NCBI RefSeq assembly: GCF_003597395.2 | Contig: NC_133770.1 | Span: forward strand, 32,267,431 to 32,331,430 | Direction: 5' to 3' | Source: Chelonoidis abingdonii | Lineage: Eukaryota; Chordata; Testudines; Testudinidae | DNA: 64,000 nt | Shown here: one piece after another, positions 12,208 to 24,126 of the stretch | Position numbering within the stretch: the stretch's first letter is position 1 | How the letters are laid out: every line of letters begins with the position of its first letter | Made by a program: the position numbers and the translations under genes | The notes under the pieces: generated by a model | What the model saw: only the letters and a program-made list of their open reading frames with translations | What the model was told of the DNA's origin: nothing | The model's database searches: none

Positions 12208-12413
12208 GTTCCCAAAATGTTGTGTGTCTGTCAATAAAGTTATTTTCTTTTCAATAAATGAATTCTTGGCTTTGAAAACAGTCTTTATTATTGCAGAAAG
12301 TCAAAGATACCTTAGCCCAGGAAAGAAACAGGCACTGCAAATCAGCTTAGGAAAAACAGATTCCTACTAACATTGTAACCACTGCACTTCACTCCCGTGC
12401 AAGGCACCAAACA

Positions 12414-13654
12414 TTACTGTTGGTTTTCAGCCTCAAATTCCTCCCTCAAGGCATCCCTAATCCTTGAAGCCCTGTGCTGGGCCTCTCTAGTAGCCCTGCT
12501 CTCTGGCTGTGCAAATTCAGCCTCCAGGCGTTGAACCTCAGAGGTCCATGCCTGACTGAATGTTTCACCCTTCCCTTCACAAATATTATGGAGGGTACAG
12601 CACGCGGATATAACCGCAGGGATGCTGCTTTCCCCCAAGTCTAGCTTCCCATACAGAGATCGCCAGCGCCCTTTAAACGGCCAAAAGCACACTCCACAGT
12701 CATTCGGCACCGGCTCAGCCTGTAGTTGAACCCGGTCCTTGCTGCTCCTGTCAAGCTTCCTGTATACGGTTTCATGAGCCAAGGCATTAACGGGGGTAAG
12801 CGGGGTCTCCAAGGATCACAATGGGCATTTCGACGTCCCCTACTGTGATCTTCCGGTCTGGGAAAAAAGTCCCTGCCTGCAGCTTCCTGAACAGGCCAGT
12901 GTTCCGAAAGATGCGTGCATCATGCACCTTTCCAGGCCAGCCTGTGTTAATGTCAATGAAACGCCCACGGTGATCCACAAGCGCCTGGAGAACCATAGAG
13001 AAATACCCTTCCGATTAAATGTACTCGGATGCTAGGTGGGGTGGTGCCAGAATAGGAATATGCGTCCCATCTATCGCCCCTCCACAGTTAGGGAAACCCA
13101 TTTGTGCAAAGCCATCCACAATGTCCTGCACGTTCCCCAGAGTCACGGTTCTTCTTAGCAGGATGCGATTAATGGCCCTGCAAACTTGCATCAACACGAT
13201 TCCAACGGTCGACTTTCCCACTCCAAACTGGTTCCGACCGATCGGTAGCTGTCTGGAGTTGCCAGCTTCCAGATTGCAATAGCCACCGCTTCTCCACCGG
13301 CAGGGCAGCTCTCAATCTCGTGTCCTTGCGCCGCAGGGTGGGGGCGAGCTCAGCACACAGTCCCATGAAAGTGGCTTTTCTCATCCGAAAGTTCTGCAGC
13401 CACTGCTCGTCATCCCAGACTTCCATGACGATGTGATCCCACCACTCAGTGCTTGTTTCCCGAGCCCAAAAGTGGCATTCCACGGTGCTGAGCATTTCCG
13501 TGAATGCCACAAGCAATTTAGTGTCATACGCGTCAGGCGACTCGCTATCATCGTCGGACTCCTCATCACTTTGGAGCTTAAGGAATAGCTCAACTGCCAA
13601 ACGTGATGTGCTGGCGAGACTCGTCAGCATACTCCTCAGCAGTTCGGGCTCCAT
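12414..13654 (-). pseudogene. Harbinger DDE transposase (HARBI1-like), frameshifted
   Basis: From the ATG at 13654 the minus strand encodes an acidic N-terminus and helix-turn-helix-like region (MRKATFMGLCAEL... near 13380). Next are the first catalytic Asp block GGAIDGTHIPILAP (near 13065), a second block GKVHDARIFRNTGLF (near 12900), ILGDPAYPR with the second Asp (near 12800), and the Glu block. The Glu lies in RMTVECAFGRL near 12690, in a different frame from the following KGRWRSLYGKLDLG, so at least one base is lost there. More frame changes occur near 13225, 13000 and 12790. Length and order match HARBI1-family transposases; the acidic triad is still visible across frames. It is not translatable as one protein. 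Confidence 0.85.
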
Positions 13655-14061
13655 TTCCCACAGAAATCGCGCTGCACAGAAACCTGTTGAGAGAGTCAAG
13701 ATGGCGCCAAACGTGGACGGAAAAAACAGGGATTGCTGGGATGTGAAGCGATGCATCACGGGGCGTTGGGACAGGAAGCACAGAATGACCTGCACCCTCC
13801 GCCCCCTTCCCACAACCCACGGCGCCAAAATGGGACGAGGTGCTCTGTGGAATAGCTGCCCATAATGCACCACTCCCAACAGTGCTGCAAATGTGGCCAC
13901 ACTGCAGCGCTGGTAGCTGTCTATGTGGCCACACTGCAGCACTTTCCCTACACAGCTGTACGAAGACAGCTGTAACTCCCAGCACTGCACACCTGGAAGT
14001 GTAGCCAAGGCCGAAGACTCAGCAAACCACTGCAGAAAGGTTGCCGACCCCTGCTTTAACC

Positions 14062-14850
14062 TATGTTGTCTGGGTATACTGAACGGAAGACAGGAGACAC
14101 TTGATATGGATTTTAATCAGGCTGCAACTTTGTTATATAGCTATCTGGGACTACCCGGCAGATAAATTGTACAGTGCAGGCAAATCCATGCGTATTCAAA
14201 TCATTACCTGGGGCTCCCACCAGCCCCCCCTCATTTCCTTCCAGGTCCCCCCCAGCCAACCCATGGCTTGGACCTTACCATCTACCCCCCTTGTAGGAGG
14301 GTTAAGGTGGTCTATAAGAACCGGGGGCGGGGGGAAAGGAGAGATGGGGGAGAATTCACTTTCTGCCATACCAATCATAGGAGTCCCCAACCCTACCCCA
14401 TTCTGTTCCTTTATCCAGCACCTCCTTTTAAGTCCTTTACCGGGCCATTTATCTGATCACTGGGTGCCCTCCCTATGGAGTACCTGCACTGGACATCCAC
14501 CACAAGGATGTGCCAGCAATTTGCTCGGCTGCTTCCCCCCCCCCCCGGCCCCCCAGCTGGGTTCCCAGACATCTCCCAGCGGCCTCTTGTATAGCAGCCC
14601 CAATAGGTGAAGCCCCATTCTCCTGAAAGAAACAGTTGTCCCTTGCACTATGCCAGGATTGTCAAGGATGCCAGCAGCTGGGTTGTCTATGACCAGGTAC
14701 TGCAACACCCGCCCTCCGCGGTGAGCAGTATCTGTGACCAGTGTTCCAGATCCTGAAATTGGAAGACCTCATTTAAACTTAATGTATAGCTCATCTGTAT
14801 GCCCAGAACCAAGAATCTCCATGCCATTGACAACATCATATGCCGAGGCT
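14062..14850 (-). repeat. Probable non-coding or terminal part of a DIRS-like element
   Basis: This C/G-rich block lies between the hAT target site and a DIRS-like RNase H remnant, with no other boundary visible. ORFs on both strands lack motifs I can name. Assigning it to the same retroelement is an inference from position. Poly-C runs occur at 14225 and 14537. Confidence 0.3.
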
Positions 14851-16240
14851 TCATAGAGCCAGCGGCAGCTGCTCGGGTTCATTGCTAGCTCCTGGTGCAA
14901 GCTCACGAAATCTGTCAAACTGGAAGTGAGACAAGGCATCTGTTATGCCATTATCTGTGCCCGGCATGTGCTTGGAAGATAGATAAATGTTGAGGTTTAA
15001 ACACTGTAGAGAAAATGTCCTCGTTAACTTCATAACCCTGTGTGATTAGGAAGTTTGGTGATTGATAACCTGTACTTCTGTTGTGTTGTCACATCCGAAG
15101 CACACCTTTTTATTAGCCATCTCTGGTCCCCAAATAACCACTGCAACTAAAATGGGTAAAAAAATTCCGGGAAAGTCATATCACACACAACCTCATTTTG
15201 CATCCAGATGGCAGGCCATTTCTGGGCACACCAACTGCCTTGATTAAACAAACCAAAAAAAAAAAAAAAAACCACAACCCAAAACCTGTTCCCTCTGCAG
15301 CATCCAAATTAATTTTTAAACCCTGCTTGTAACAATCATTCTGCCCTCCACAATGACACACCATTAAATTGACTCAAAAAATGTTCCCACGCCTTCGAGT
15401 CTTCCTTCATCTCTCTAGTAACTCCTATGTAATGGTGTGGCCTGGATATGCCTGCTGTTGCCACCGCCAGCTGGGTACAAAATGCCTGCCCTGGGCAACA
15501 ATCGTGCTGGCAAAGTTCAGGTGTCCTAGAATAGACTGCAGGTCTCGTAGTGAGAGTTCTTTTGGCTCCTACAGGTCTCCTGAGAAATCCCAATAGTTCC
15601 TGTAGCTTATCCTGAGGGAGCTGCGATATGCTCTCCCAGGTGTCCAGCTCGATCTCCAGGTAGGTCAATGTAGTGTAAGGGCCCTCTGTTTTTCTTTTGC
15701 TAGGGGTAGCCGCATCTGTTTAGCCAGGACCTGAAATGTGTCCAACAGGTGAACACACTCATCTGACCTGGCTCGTCCCACAAACAAAAAATTGTATATA
15801 TAATGCACTACTTGGCATAGTCCTACTACCTGCATCACTGCCCAGTGCAACGTTGTACTAAATCTTTCAAATGCTGAACATGATACTGGACAGCCCTGGG
15901 CATAACTTTGTCAAAATAAAATTGACCTTTTGGGTTTCTCTTTTGTGGGAAAAAGTTCAATGGATGCACAGACAGCGGTCAAAAAATAGACTTGATATCA
16001 CACTTAGCCATTAGTGCCCTTGGGCCACAAACTAGTAGAAAGGGCTTCCAACTACCCAGGGCTTGCACCTTTATAGCCTTCAGACCTCACATTCCTGGCG
16101 GGGGAGTCAGTGCCGCAAAGCTGACCACCCTTCCCCTTTTACAGCTGTTTCTGACCTCGTTCCTTTTCTTCCCTCCACTGGCCATAAAGCACAGTTGTTT
16201 TCCCTTGGGAAGCCCAGACAATGTTGCCCCCGCTTTATTC
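14851..16240 (-). pseudogene. DIRS-like reverse transcriptase/RNase H remnant
   Basis: Read on the minus strand from 16240 down, the order is an RT palm region, then the catalytic box near 15800 reading HYIYNFLFVG where an active enzyme has Y-DD. Next comes TYLEIELDTW near 15650, then GQAFCTQLAVATAGISRPHH near 15450. RNase H text follows (INLDAAEGTGFG near 15290), then SKHMPGTDNGITDALSHFQF near 14930. This RT-RNase H order with the RFRELAP ending is typical of tyrosine-recombinase retroelements of the DIRS group. The aspartates of the RT box are lost and several frameshifts are present. The 5' side is cut by the CR1 at 16241. Confidence 0.72.
15248..15290. repeat. A-rich simple repeat
   Basis: An A run of about 18 with interspersed C interrupts the DIRS RNase H region on the antisense side. 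Confidence 0.7.
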
Positions 16241-18190
16241 ATAGATTCATAGACTTAAGGTCAGAAGGGACCATTATGGTCATCTAGTCTGACCTCCTGC
16301 ACAACGCAGGCCACAGAATCTCACCCATCCACTCCTGTAACAAACCTCTAACCTATGTCTGAGTTGTTGAAGTCCTCAAATCATGGTTTAAAGACCTCAA
16401 GGTGCAGAGAATCCTGCAGCAAGTGACCCATGCCCCATGCTGCAGAGGAAGGTGAAAAACCTCCAGGGCCTCTGCCAATCTGCCCTGGAGGAAAATTCCT
16501 TCCTGACCCCAAATATGGCGATCAGTTAAACCCTGAGCATGTGGGCAAGACTCACCAGCCAGCACCCAGGAAAGAATTCTCTGTAGTAACTCAGATCCCA
16601 CCCCATCTAACATCCATCACAGACCATTGGGCATATTTACCTGCTAATAATCAAAGATCAATTAATTGCCAAAATTAGGCTATCCATCATACCATCCCCT
16701 CCATAAACTTATCAAGCTTAGTCTTGAAGCCAGATATGTCTTTTGCCCCCACTACTCCCCTTGGAAGGCTGTTCCAGAACTTCACTCCTCTAATGGTTAG
16801 AAACCTTTGTCTAATTTCAAGTCTAAACTTCCTAGTGGTCCAGTTTATATCCATTTGTTCTTGTGTCCACATTGGTACTAAGCTTAAATAATTCCTCTCC
16901 CTCCCTGATATTTATCCTCTGATATATTTATAAGAGCAATCATATCTCTCCCTCAGCCTTCTTTTGGTTAGGCTAAACAAGCCAAGCTCTTTGAGTCTCC
17001 TTTCATAAGACAGGTTTTCCATTCCTCGGATCATCCTAGTAGCCCTTCTCTGTACCTGTTCCAGTTTGAATTCACCTTCTTAAACATGGGAGACCAGAAC
17101 TGCACACAGTATTCCAGATGAGGTCTCACCAGTGCCTTGTATAATGGTACTAACACCTCCTTATCTTTACTGGAAATACCTCGCCTGATGCATCCCAAAA
17201 ACCGCATTAGCTTTTTTAATGGCCATATCACATTGGCGGCTCATAGTCATCCTGTGATCAACCAATACTCCAAGGTCCTTCTCCTCCTCTGTTACTTCCA
17301 ACTGATGTGTCCCCAATTTATAACCAAAATTCTTGTTATTAATCCCTAAATGCATGACCTTGCACTTTTCACTATTAAATTTCATCCTATTACTATTTAC
17401 TCCCAGTTTACAAGGTCATCCAGATCTTCCTGTATGATATCCTGGTCCTTCTCTGTGTTAGCAATACCTCCCAGCTTTGTGTCATCCACAGACTTTATTA
17501 GCACATTCCCACTTTTTGTGCCAAGGTCAATAATAAAAAGATTAAATAAAATTGGTCCCAAAACTGATCCCAAAGAACTCCACTAGTAACCTCCTTCCAG
17601 CCTGACAGTTCACCTTTTAGTATGACCCGTTGTAGTCTCCCCTTTAACCAGTTCCTTATCCAGCTTTCAATTTTCATATTGATCCCCATCTTTTCCAATT
17701 TAACTAATAATTCCCCATGTGGAAACGTTATCAAATGCCTTACTGAAATCGAGGTAAATTAGATCCACTGTGATTCCTTTGTCTAAAAAATCTGTTACCT
17801 TCTCAAAGAAGGAGCTCAGGTTGGTTTGGCACCATCTACCTTTTGTAAAACCATGTTGTATTTTGTCCCAATTACCATTGACCTCAATGTCCTTAACTAT
17901 TTTCTCCTTCAAATTTTTTCCCAAGACCTTGCATACTACAACTGTTAAACTAACAGGCCTATAACAGTTACTCGGATCACTTTTTTCCCCTTTCTTAAAG
18001 ATAGGAACTATGTTAGCAATTCTCCAGTCGTACGGTACAACCCCTGAGTTTACAGATTCATTAAAAATTCTTGCTAATAGGCTTGCAATTTCATGTGCCA
18101 GTTCCTTTAATATTCTTGGATGTGGTGTGGTCATTTTCTGTAGTACAAAAAAGCTGTCAGCTTCCAGGAATAACTTTATGGTAATCATGT
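16241..18190 (-). pseudogene. CR1 LINE, 3' two kilobases (antisense)
   Basis: The 3' end is at 16241 (attcatagattcatagactt on the + strand). Running leftward in element terms, the minus strand encodes RT blocks YRPVSLTVVVCKVLGK (near 17960), DFSKAFDNV (near 17750) and SWIRNWLKGRLQRV (near 17640). Then come KCKVMHLG and EKDLGVLVDHRM (near 17290), LVRPHLEYC (near 17110) and the ORF end with RQRFLTIRGVKFWNSLPRG (near 16770). Frameshifts separate the blocks. The element is 5'-truncated at about 18190, as most LINE copies are. Confidence 0.9.
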
Positions 18191-20244
18191 AAAGACCATA
18201 CTGCACTTATAGTAAAAATACATCTTTGTAAGCATTGCTCTCTAAGCATGGAGGATAGTGCCATTACATTTTATTATATTCTTACTAGAAGTTACAATGA
18301 GAGAATTCTCCAAAGATTTGTCTCGCTAGCTGATCCTCTGAATGCTGAACACTGCGTTATAATTCAGTCCTGTGTGGGGGGATATTTAGTTCTAATGAAT
18401 GGTCAGGCACCTGATTACTGCATGGGCTTAATCAGCATGAAACTATTAACTAATTCCTGCCATCTCAGCTATCATGGGTTTATTTATTTAACTGACCAGT
18501 GACAGCAAAAGAATCTGAGATGTTTTAATAATTGCAAATACCTCAACTTAATGAAGTTTGACACCTTTTTTAACCTCTCTCTCATAAATAAACATGAATG
18601 TATTTACGCCACTCAACATGTGAGATGTTATTTGTTTTAGTGTTACTAACTAGAGTTGTCTACATAATTTTCATCTCCAGTCATCCCAGGAAATATACTA
18701 TAGAAAGCAATCAAATTTACAGTCACAATTAACAAGTTTGTTTTGATGTACTCTGACCTTAGTTTTATAGAAGCTATACATGTCTATAGTTTTACTGTAG
18801 ATATTAAAAGTTTCTAAAAAGACTTTTAAAAAAAGTTAAGTTTTTCTAGATTTTTCTCCAGATTTGAAAGTAAATTGGAATGTGCAGTTCAGAGGATGGT
18901 GAATTAGACCTCCTCCATAGACAATCAGAGATAATAAATCACAAGGATGACTAGCAGAAAATATTTCTCAGTCCTGTTTTTCTGTTACTTCTCCTGTCTG
19001 TACCTTCTGCTTTAGAGGCAATCTGCATTTCTGCATTTTGTAATGCAGAATTAGGACCAGGATTCCAGAAAAGGCAAGAAATAGTTTCTTCATGTCAGAC
19101 ATTAGTGCAGCCAGTTCTCTGGATAGGTGCATTTGACCTGTTTGTGGAATTATTGTTCAGACTGGACCCTGATGTGATAGAAGGGCCAGCAGTTCTTAGT
19201 TAGCTGGCTTGTTGTGAGAACTCTCCCTAAGTAGTGTTTTGCAAAGGAAGCTAGAGAAGTATGGTTTTGGCTAGATCTCTTTTTCCTATGTATTGGGAGT
19301 TTAAAAACACAACAAAAAAACCCAAAAACAAATCAACCCATAGGTGCTTGTGGACTTCCTTAAGAATAATTGTTGTTTATTTGTATTGCCATAGCGCCTA
19401 AGAGCCCTCGTCATATTTCACTGTTTGCAAGGTTTTCACTTAACGACAGATTTTCTTCAGTCCGAAATCTGTATTCCTTCCATACATACGAACATGTGAC
19501 ACCTTTTCCCTCTCCCCTACCAGTGACCGTGAATCTTCTTCCCAGACACATGATCTTCTATTACCTTGCAGGGCTGATCCTGTCTTTCTCCATCCAAGTT
19601 ATGCCATGGATGTGCTTAAAAAATCAGAGGGGTTATATTGTCCCACAAGGGACTTGATAGTTTTGCAGCAAAGACCGTTTAGATTCCACATGCAAAATTC
19701 CATAATACTTATGCTGTGGACCACTTTTTTTATTGGCAACCTCTTGTCTTAAGGTATTTCCAATATTTCTAGTACAAATCTTTCTGAACTGGCATGTAGG
19801 GACCATCTCTACTAGACAGTTTCTGTATTTTGGTTAGGAGGATGGGAATAGAGACTGATCCCTTAAAGTAAATAAATAAACCAGCTGATAGCAGCTAAAT
19901 TTTAGTGGAGTCTTCCTTCCATAACTACAGCTCCAGGATAGAAATTTTCATCTTCTCATCAGTCCCAATCATAAATAGTTGCTAAAATTCAACTTGGGGT
20001 AGGGGGGAGATACTCTCCAGTTCGGAGTATTTTAGTGAGAAAGGAGGAGAGTGGGTGGATTGCTTCAGCTGTCCCCATATTTGTCACAATCAAGCAAAAC
20101 AGCTCAAGGTCCTAATTTTCCACATCAAAATCTGATTCATCCATAGATGTATTTTCAAATTCATTCATTTCTCAGGCCAGACGTTGAGACAGATATCATG
20201 CACACCCAGTCCAACATGGTGCATGTGAATTGGATTCCCTGGTG
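18191..20244. other. Unrecognised intron, with one small repeat fragment
   Basis: Only a short fragment at 19366-19420 (tttatttgtattgccatagc) looks like an old interspersed repeat also seen near 53480. No gene is visible. Confidence 0.35.
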
Positions 20245-21560
20245 GGGATTAAGAAAATCAGAGCAGCCATAGGGGTTCAGACCAAAGGTCCATCTAGCCC
20301 AGTATCCTGTCCTCTGACTGTGGCCAATGCCAGGTGCCCCAGAGGGAATGAACAGAGCAGTTAATCACCAAGTGATCCATCCCCTGTTGCCCATTCCTAG
20401 CTTCTGGCAAACAGAGGCTAGGGACACTATCCCTGTCCATCCTGGCTAATAACCATAGATGGACCTATCCTCCATGAATTTATCCAGTTTGTTTTTTTTT
20501 GAACTCTGTTATAGTCTTGGCTTTCACAACATCCTCTGGCAAAAAGCTCCACAGGTTGACTGTGCGTTGTGTGAAGAAATACTTCCTTTAACTTGTTTTA
20601 AACCTACAGCCTTATTAATGTCATTTGGTGATCCCTAGTTCTTGTGTTATGAGAAGGAGTAAATAACACTTCCTTATTTACTTTCTCCACAACAATCAAG
20701 ATTTTATAGACCTCTATACAGAGATTGGCAACCTTTGGCCTGCGGCCCACCAGGGTAAGCCCCCTGGCAGGCCCGGCTGATTTGTTTACCTGCCACGTCC
20801 GCAGATTCAGCCAATCACAGCTCCCACTGGCCGCGGTTCGCCGCACCAGGCCAACGCTGGCCTGGGACAGCAAACCCTGTCATATATCCCCCCTTAATCA
20901 TCTCTGTTCCAAGCTGAAAAGTCCCAATCTAATTAATCTCTTCTCATAAGCAAGCTGTTCCATACCCCTAATAATTTTTGTTGCCCTTTTCTGAACCTTT
21001 TCCAATTCCAGTATAGGTTTTTTTGAGATGAGGCGACCACATTTGCACGTAGTATTCAGGATGTGGAATATGTTATACCATGGATTTATATAGAGGCAAT
21101 ATGATATGTTCTGTCTTATTATCTATCTCTTTCTTAATGATTCTCAACATTGTTGGGTTTTTTGACTGCTGCTGCACGTTGAGTTGGTGTTTTCAGAAAA
21201 CTATCCACAATGACTCCAAGATCTTTCTTAAGAGATAACAGCTAATTTAGATCCCATCATTTTGTATTTATAGTTGGGATTATGCTTTCCAATGTGCATT
21301 ACTTTGCATTTATCAACATTGAATTTCATCTGCCATTTTGTAGCCCAGTCACCTCGTTTTGTGAGATCTCTCTGTAGTTCTTCGCAGTCTGCTTTGGACT
21401 TAACTATTTTGAGTAGTTTTGTATCATCTGCAAATGTTGCCACCTCAATGCTTACCCCTTTTTCCAGATGACTTATGAATATGTTGAATAGTACTGGTCC
21501 CAGTACAGATCCCTGGGGGACACTACTATTTACCTCATTCCATTCCATTACTTCCAGTAT
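20245..21560 (-). pseudogene. CR1 LINE, 3' part with RT box (antisense)
   Basis: The + strand starts with CR1 3' UTR text (aaggtccatctagcccagta, then tgccaggtgccccagaggga). From 21228 upward the minus strand encodes SSVPQGSVLGPVLFNIFI and the intact catalytic box ATFADDTKLL near 21430, then KCKVMHIGKHNPNYKYKM near 21260. The reading frame between 20600 and 21228 is broken. It carries the hAT insertion at 20718 and is 5'-truncated at about 21560. Confidence 0.88.
20718..20880. mobile_element. Truncated hAT MITE inserted in CR1
   Basis: CR1 text breaks after cctctat and resumes at catatatccccc. Between them is cagagattggcaacctttgg followed by ggcccaccagggtaagcccc and gatttgtttacctgccacgt, the same family as the foldback element at 62628. 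Only one arm is present. No clear target duplication was found. Confidence 0.7.
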
Positions 21561-22206
21561 GTTGCATCTGTAATGGGGTTGACAGGATGTTAACTTTCTG
21601 AAAGATATAGCATTACCAGAGTCTGGATTATTCTGAACATGACTGCAAGACTTTGGAGCTGGAGTCCTCACTCTCAATATCAAACAACTGAATTTTTTTC
21701 AGTATGTTCAATGTGGCAGCACAGTTTGTAAGAAGTTGAGCTCTATAACAGCTGTTTGTGAACATACAATGAGAGATGTGGAATTGTCGCTTCCAGCCAA
21801 AGACTAAACTTTTGTTCTTGTGGACAGGAATTCCCCCAACCCTTGCCCCATCCCCATGCAGTAAAAGCGTTTCTTGGTTAGGATACACAAACAGGCAAGA
21901 AAACTTGTGATAAAGATTTTAACTGTTAGTTTCTTCTGCTTCTTGTCTGAGGAAACAAGACCAACTCACCAATCTGGATTGGTGGGTGAAAGATGCAGAA
22001 ACAAAATTTACAAGTTAAAAAAACCTCTTCTGTGTCTCAAGCAGTTGACTTCCTTCCATAACCAGTATAGACCCGTGTTGGGAAGACAAGCATGCAAGGC
22101 ATTAGAGCAGAATTTTCAAACTTGGGTCCTAAAAGCTAGGCATCCACGTAAGTGGTCTGATCTGGAGGGGCTGAAGCACTCAAAACTCCCACAGTGTTGT
22201 GTTTAG
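21561..22206. other. Unrecognised intronic sequence
   Basis: No gene is seen. The ORF at 21874-22206 lacks domain features. Text near 22110-22300 (catccacgtaagtggtctga, then cacttatttagatacctaaa) may be an eroded repeat interrupted by the A-run at 22207. Confidence 0.3.
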
Positions 22207-22233
22207 AAAAAAAAAAAAAAAAAAAAAAAAAAA
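22207..22233 (+). repeat. Poly(A) tract
   Basis: An uninterrupted A run of about 27 bases. No retrogene body or target duplication could be tied to it. Confidence 0.8.
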
Positions 22234-22919
22234 TCAGGTCACTTATTTAGATACCTAAATGTGGATTTATGTTTCAAATTTTAGATGTCCAATTTCTTAA
22301 AATATTTTGGCTTTAGGTTTTACTGTAATCTTGGAGGAATGATTTCTGACAGCTGTAAGCTTAACAAAGTGAACCATTTTTTTCTTTCATACTAGTAACA
22401 GTGTGTTTGTTCATGCTTGGTGGCTTTCTCGTTTAACTCCCTAAAAACAAAATTTTTTTTTGTAGAATTAAAGAAGCAAATGCCAGCTAAACACAGGAAA
22501 CAGTACAATACTAGTATTAGAGCTGAATGTGTGTACTTATGTAAAACTCTTGGTTTTTTTCCATGCTGTCATGGTAAAAATGTGTCAATCTAATTTTTTC
22601 CTCCAATGTGGTTTGCTTACAGAAATCTATTCCTTAAATGTTTTTCTGAATTGAGTAGTTTAATTGAAAAGAGTATTACTTTAGACTACAACTGTTTCAG
22701 AGGAAGTCAAATTAAAAAAGGTACTTCATACACAAACTGCATTCTTGTTAGGCTACTGAAATATGTTATAGGAAGTTTGGCTGACTCTCATCTATGTAGC
22801 TACACATATTTTAGGCTTTTTTTGACCTTGACAGGTTCTAATACTAGATAACAGCATTGCGGAACTAACTCTAAAGTGAAACAGTTTGTTTCCCCTCTTG
22901 TTACTGGAATCTGCTGGAA

Positions 22920-23115
22920 AAAATAGCAGTACTATGCATTTATATAGTCTTTCATCTGATTTTCTAAAAGTTTGACAATGACATAATTATCCTTATTTTA
23001 AAGATGTTGAAATAGACACAGATATCTAGTGATTTTACCCAAAATCAAACGGCAAGTTAGTGATGGAATTGGGGAGTCCCATTCTTGAACTACTTAAACT
23101 ATATTACTTTCTACC
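22920..23115 (-). repeat. MIR SINE, eroded (antisense)
   Basis: The text attatccttattttaaagatg, then ttacccaaaatcaaacggca and gtgatggaattgggg, follows the MIR antisense consensus for the 3' half and core. Heavily diverged, as expected of an ancient amniote SINE. Confidence 0.6.
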
Positions 23116-23215
23116 TAAAAATGCACTTATCTTACCATATTTCACCACTGTTACATTTTAATCTTTTTTTTGGTTTCTTTTACTGTAATCTCCATTCAAG
23201 AGGTGTCAGACTTGC

Positions 23216-23400
23216 AGATTAATGTATTTTAAGGACAGAAGGAATCATTCTGAACTGCTTGTCTGACCTCCTGCATAACTTCTATTGAGTAAAAAGCATG
23301 CATTTTAAAAAAGATACCAAGTCTTGATTTAAAGAATTCTAATGACTGAGAATTCCTTAGTTTCTCGGTGGTAGGGATCATTTTGATGATAAACCTATTT
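23216..23400 (-). repeat. CR1 3' end, eroded (antisense)
   Basis: It contains ttttaaggacagaaggaatc, tctgacctcctgcataactt and taccaagtcttgatttaaag, a diverged version of the CR1 3' tail also seen at 16250. Confidence 0.6.
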
Positions 23401-23800
23401 ACTGTTATGCAGTATTAATTTTGATATTTCATTTATTAATTTTCCTCCAAAAATAAATGCATGTTTTCTTAGTAAGTTGTTAAACTGTGCAACATAAATG
23501 ACCAATAGTATTGAGTCCTTCACTAATCCTGCCGAAAACCGGTGAAACAATTTGCTAGATGAAGTTTGGGGCGAGGGGGGGAAGAGCTAGCACTGACACT
23601 ACCTTAAGTGGACTTTCTTTCCATTCTCAATGTATACAATACAGAGAATTTGTAGTCTGGTGGGTTTGGGGATAAAAATCAGCCACAACCAACTCTGGTT
23701 TAGCCTTCTATGCCGGCTTTTATTCTTCTGCCACACAAAGGGAAAAGAATAAGGAAAAATAATGGTTCTGATCTAGACTGATATCGCAGGATCCTCTGCC
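23401..23800. other. Unrecognised intronic sequence
   Basis: Nothing recognised apart from a short G-rich patch near 23568-23585. Confidence 0.35.
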
Positions 23801-24126
23801 CTAAGTTCCCTCTAAGCTGCTTGGGCACACAGCAGGCTATCAAGGACCAAGCAGGTAGGGAGAGGCACCTCTGCCCTGGCCCCGGAGCTGCCCTATCTGA
23901 GGGAGAGGCTGCCTCTGCCACGGCCCTGGAAGCTGCATCCCCAGCCAGACCCCTCTCCCCCCCTACCCCAATCCTCTGCCCTAGCCGTGAGCCGCCTTCT
24001 GCACCCCAAACCCCACATCCCCAGCCCCACCCCGAAGCCCTCCTGCTCACCACACATCCTCTCCATATTGGTGCACATAACAAAATAGATTCTGCACATG
24101 GATGTAAAAGATTAGAGGGCACATTG
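23801..24126. mobile_element. hAT MITE with 8-bp TSD
   Basis: Ends ctaagttccctctaa and ttagagggcacattg are inverted with three mismatches. Flanks cctctgcc (23793-23800) and cctgtgcc (24127-24134) match at seven of eight bases. The 326-bp interior is GC-rich and non-coding; long ORFs there (23821-24309 and minus-strand shadows) are compositional. Confidence 0.78.

Larger units (their letters stand above)
10077..14012. mobile_element. PIF/Harbinger DNA transposon, full length
   Basis: Ends gggcttggctacact (10077-10091) and agtgtagccaaggcc (13998-14012) are inverted. Inside are the two standard Harbinger genes arranged convergently: a Myb/SANT-like DNA-binding protein (+) and a DDE transposase (-). 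The element lies wholly inside the hAT at 7996-14053 and so is younger than it. I could not settle the 3-bp target duplication from the flanks (aatagag / gaagact). Confidence 0.88.
7996..14053 (+). mobile_element. hAT DNA transposon carrying a nested Harbinger
   Basis: The left end caggggacggcaaccta and the right end (reverse complement caggggtcggcaacctt) are inverted repeats. The flanking 8-mers are ctttaaac at 7988-7995 and ctttaacc at 14054-14061, seven of eight identical, as expected of a hAT target duplication. Removing the Harbinger at 10077-14012 leaves about 2.1 kb, which holds a decayed BED/hAT transposase. Non-autonomous relatives lie at 20718 and 62628. Confidence 0.9.

Noticed and set aside
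10077..14012. A domesticated, working HARBI1-like host gene
   Set aside because: Several frame changes, including one in the catalytic Glu block, and intact transposon ends show an ordinary decayed element.
21874..22206. A 110-residue + strand ORF
   Set aside because: Basic, low-information sequence with no motif; it ends at a poly(A) tract by chance.
22207..22233. Poly(A) tail of a processed retrogene
   Set aside because: No coding remnant upstream, no polyadenylation signal next to it and no target duplication found.
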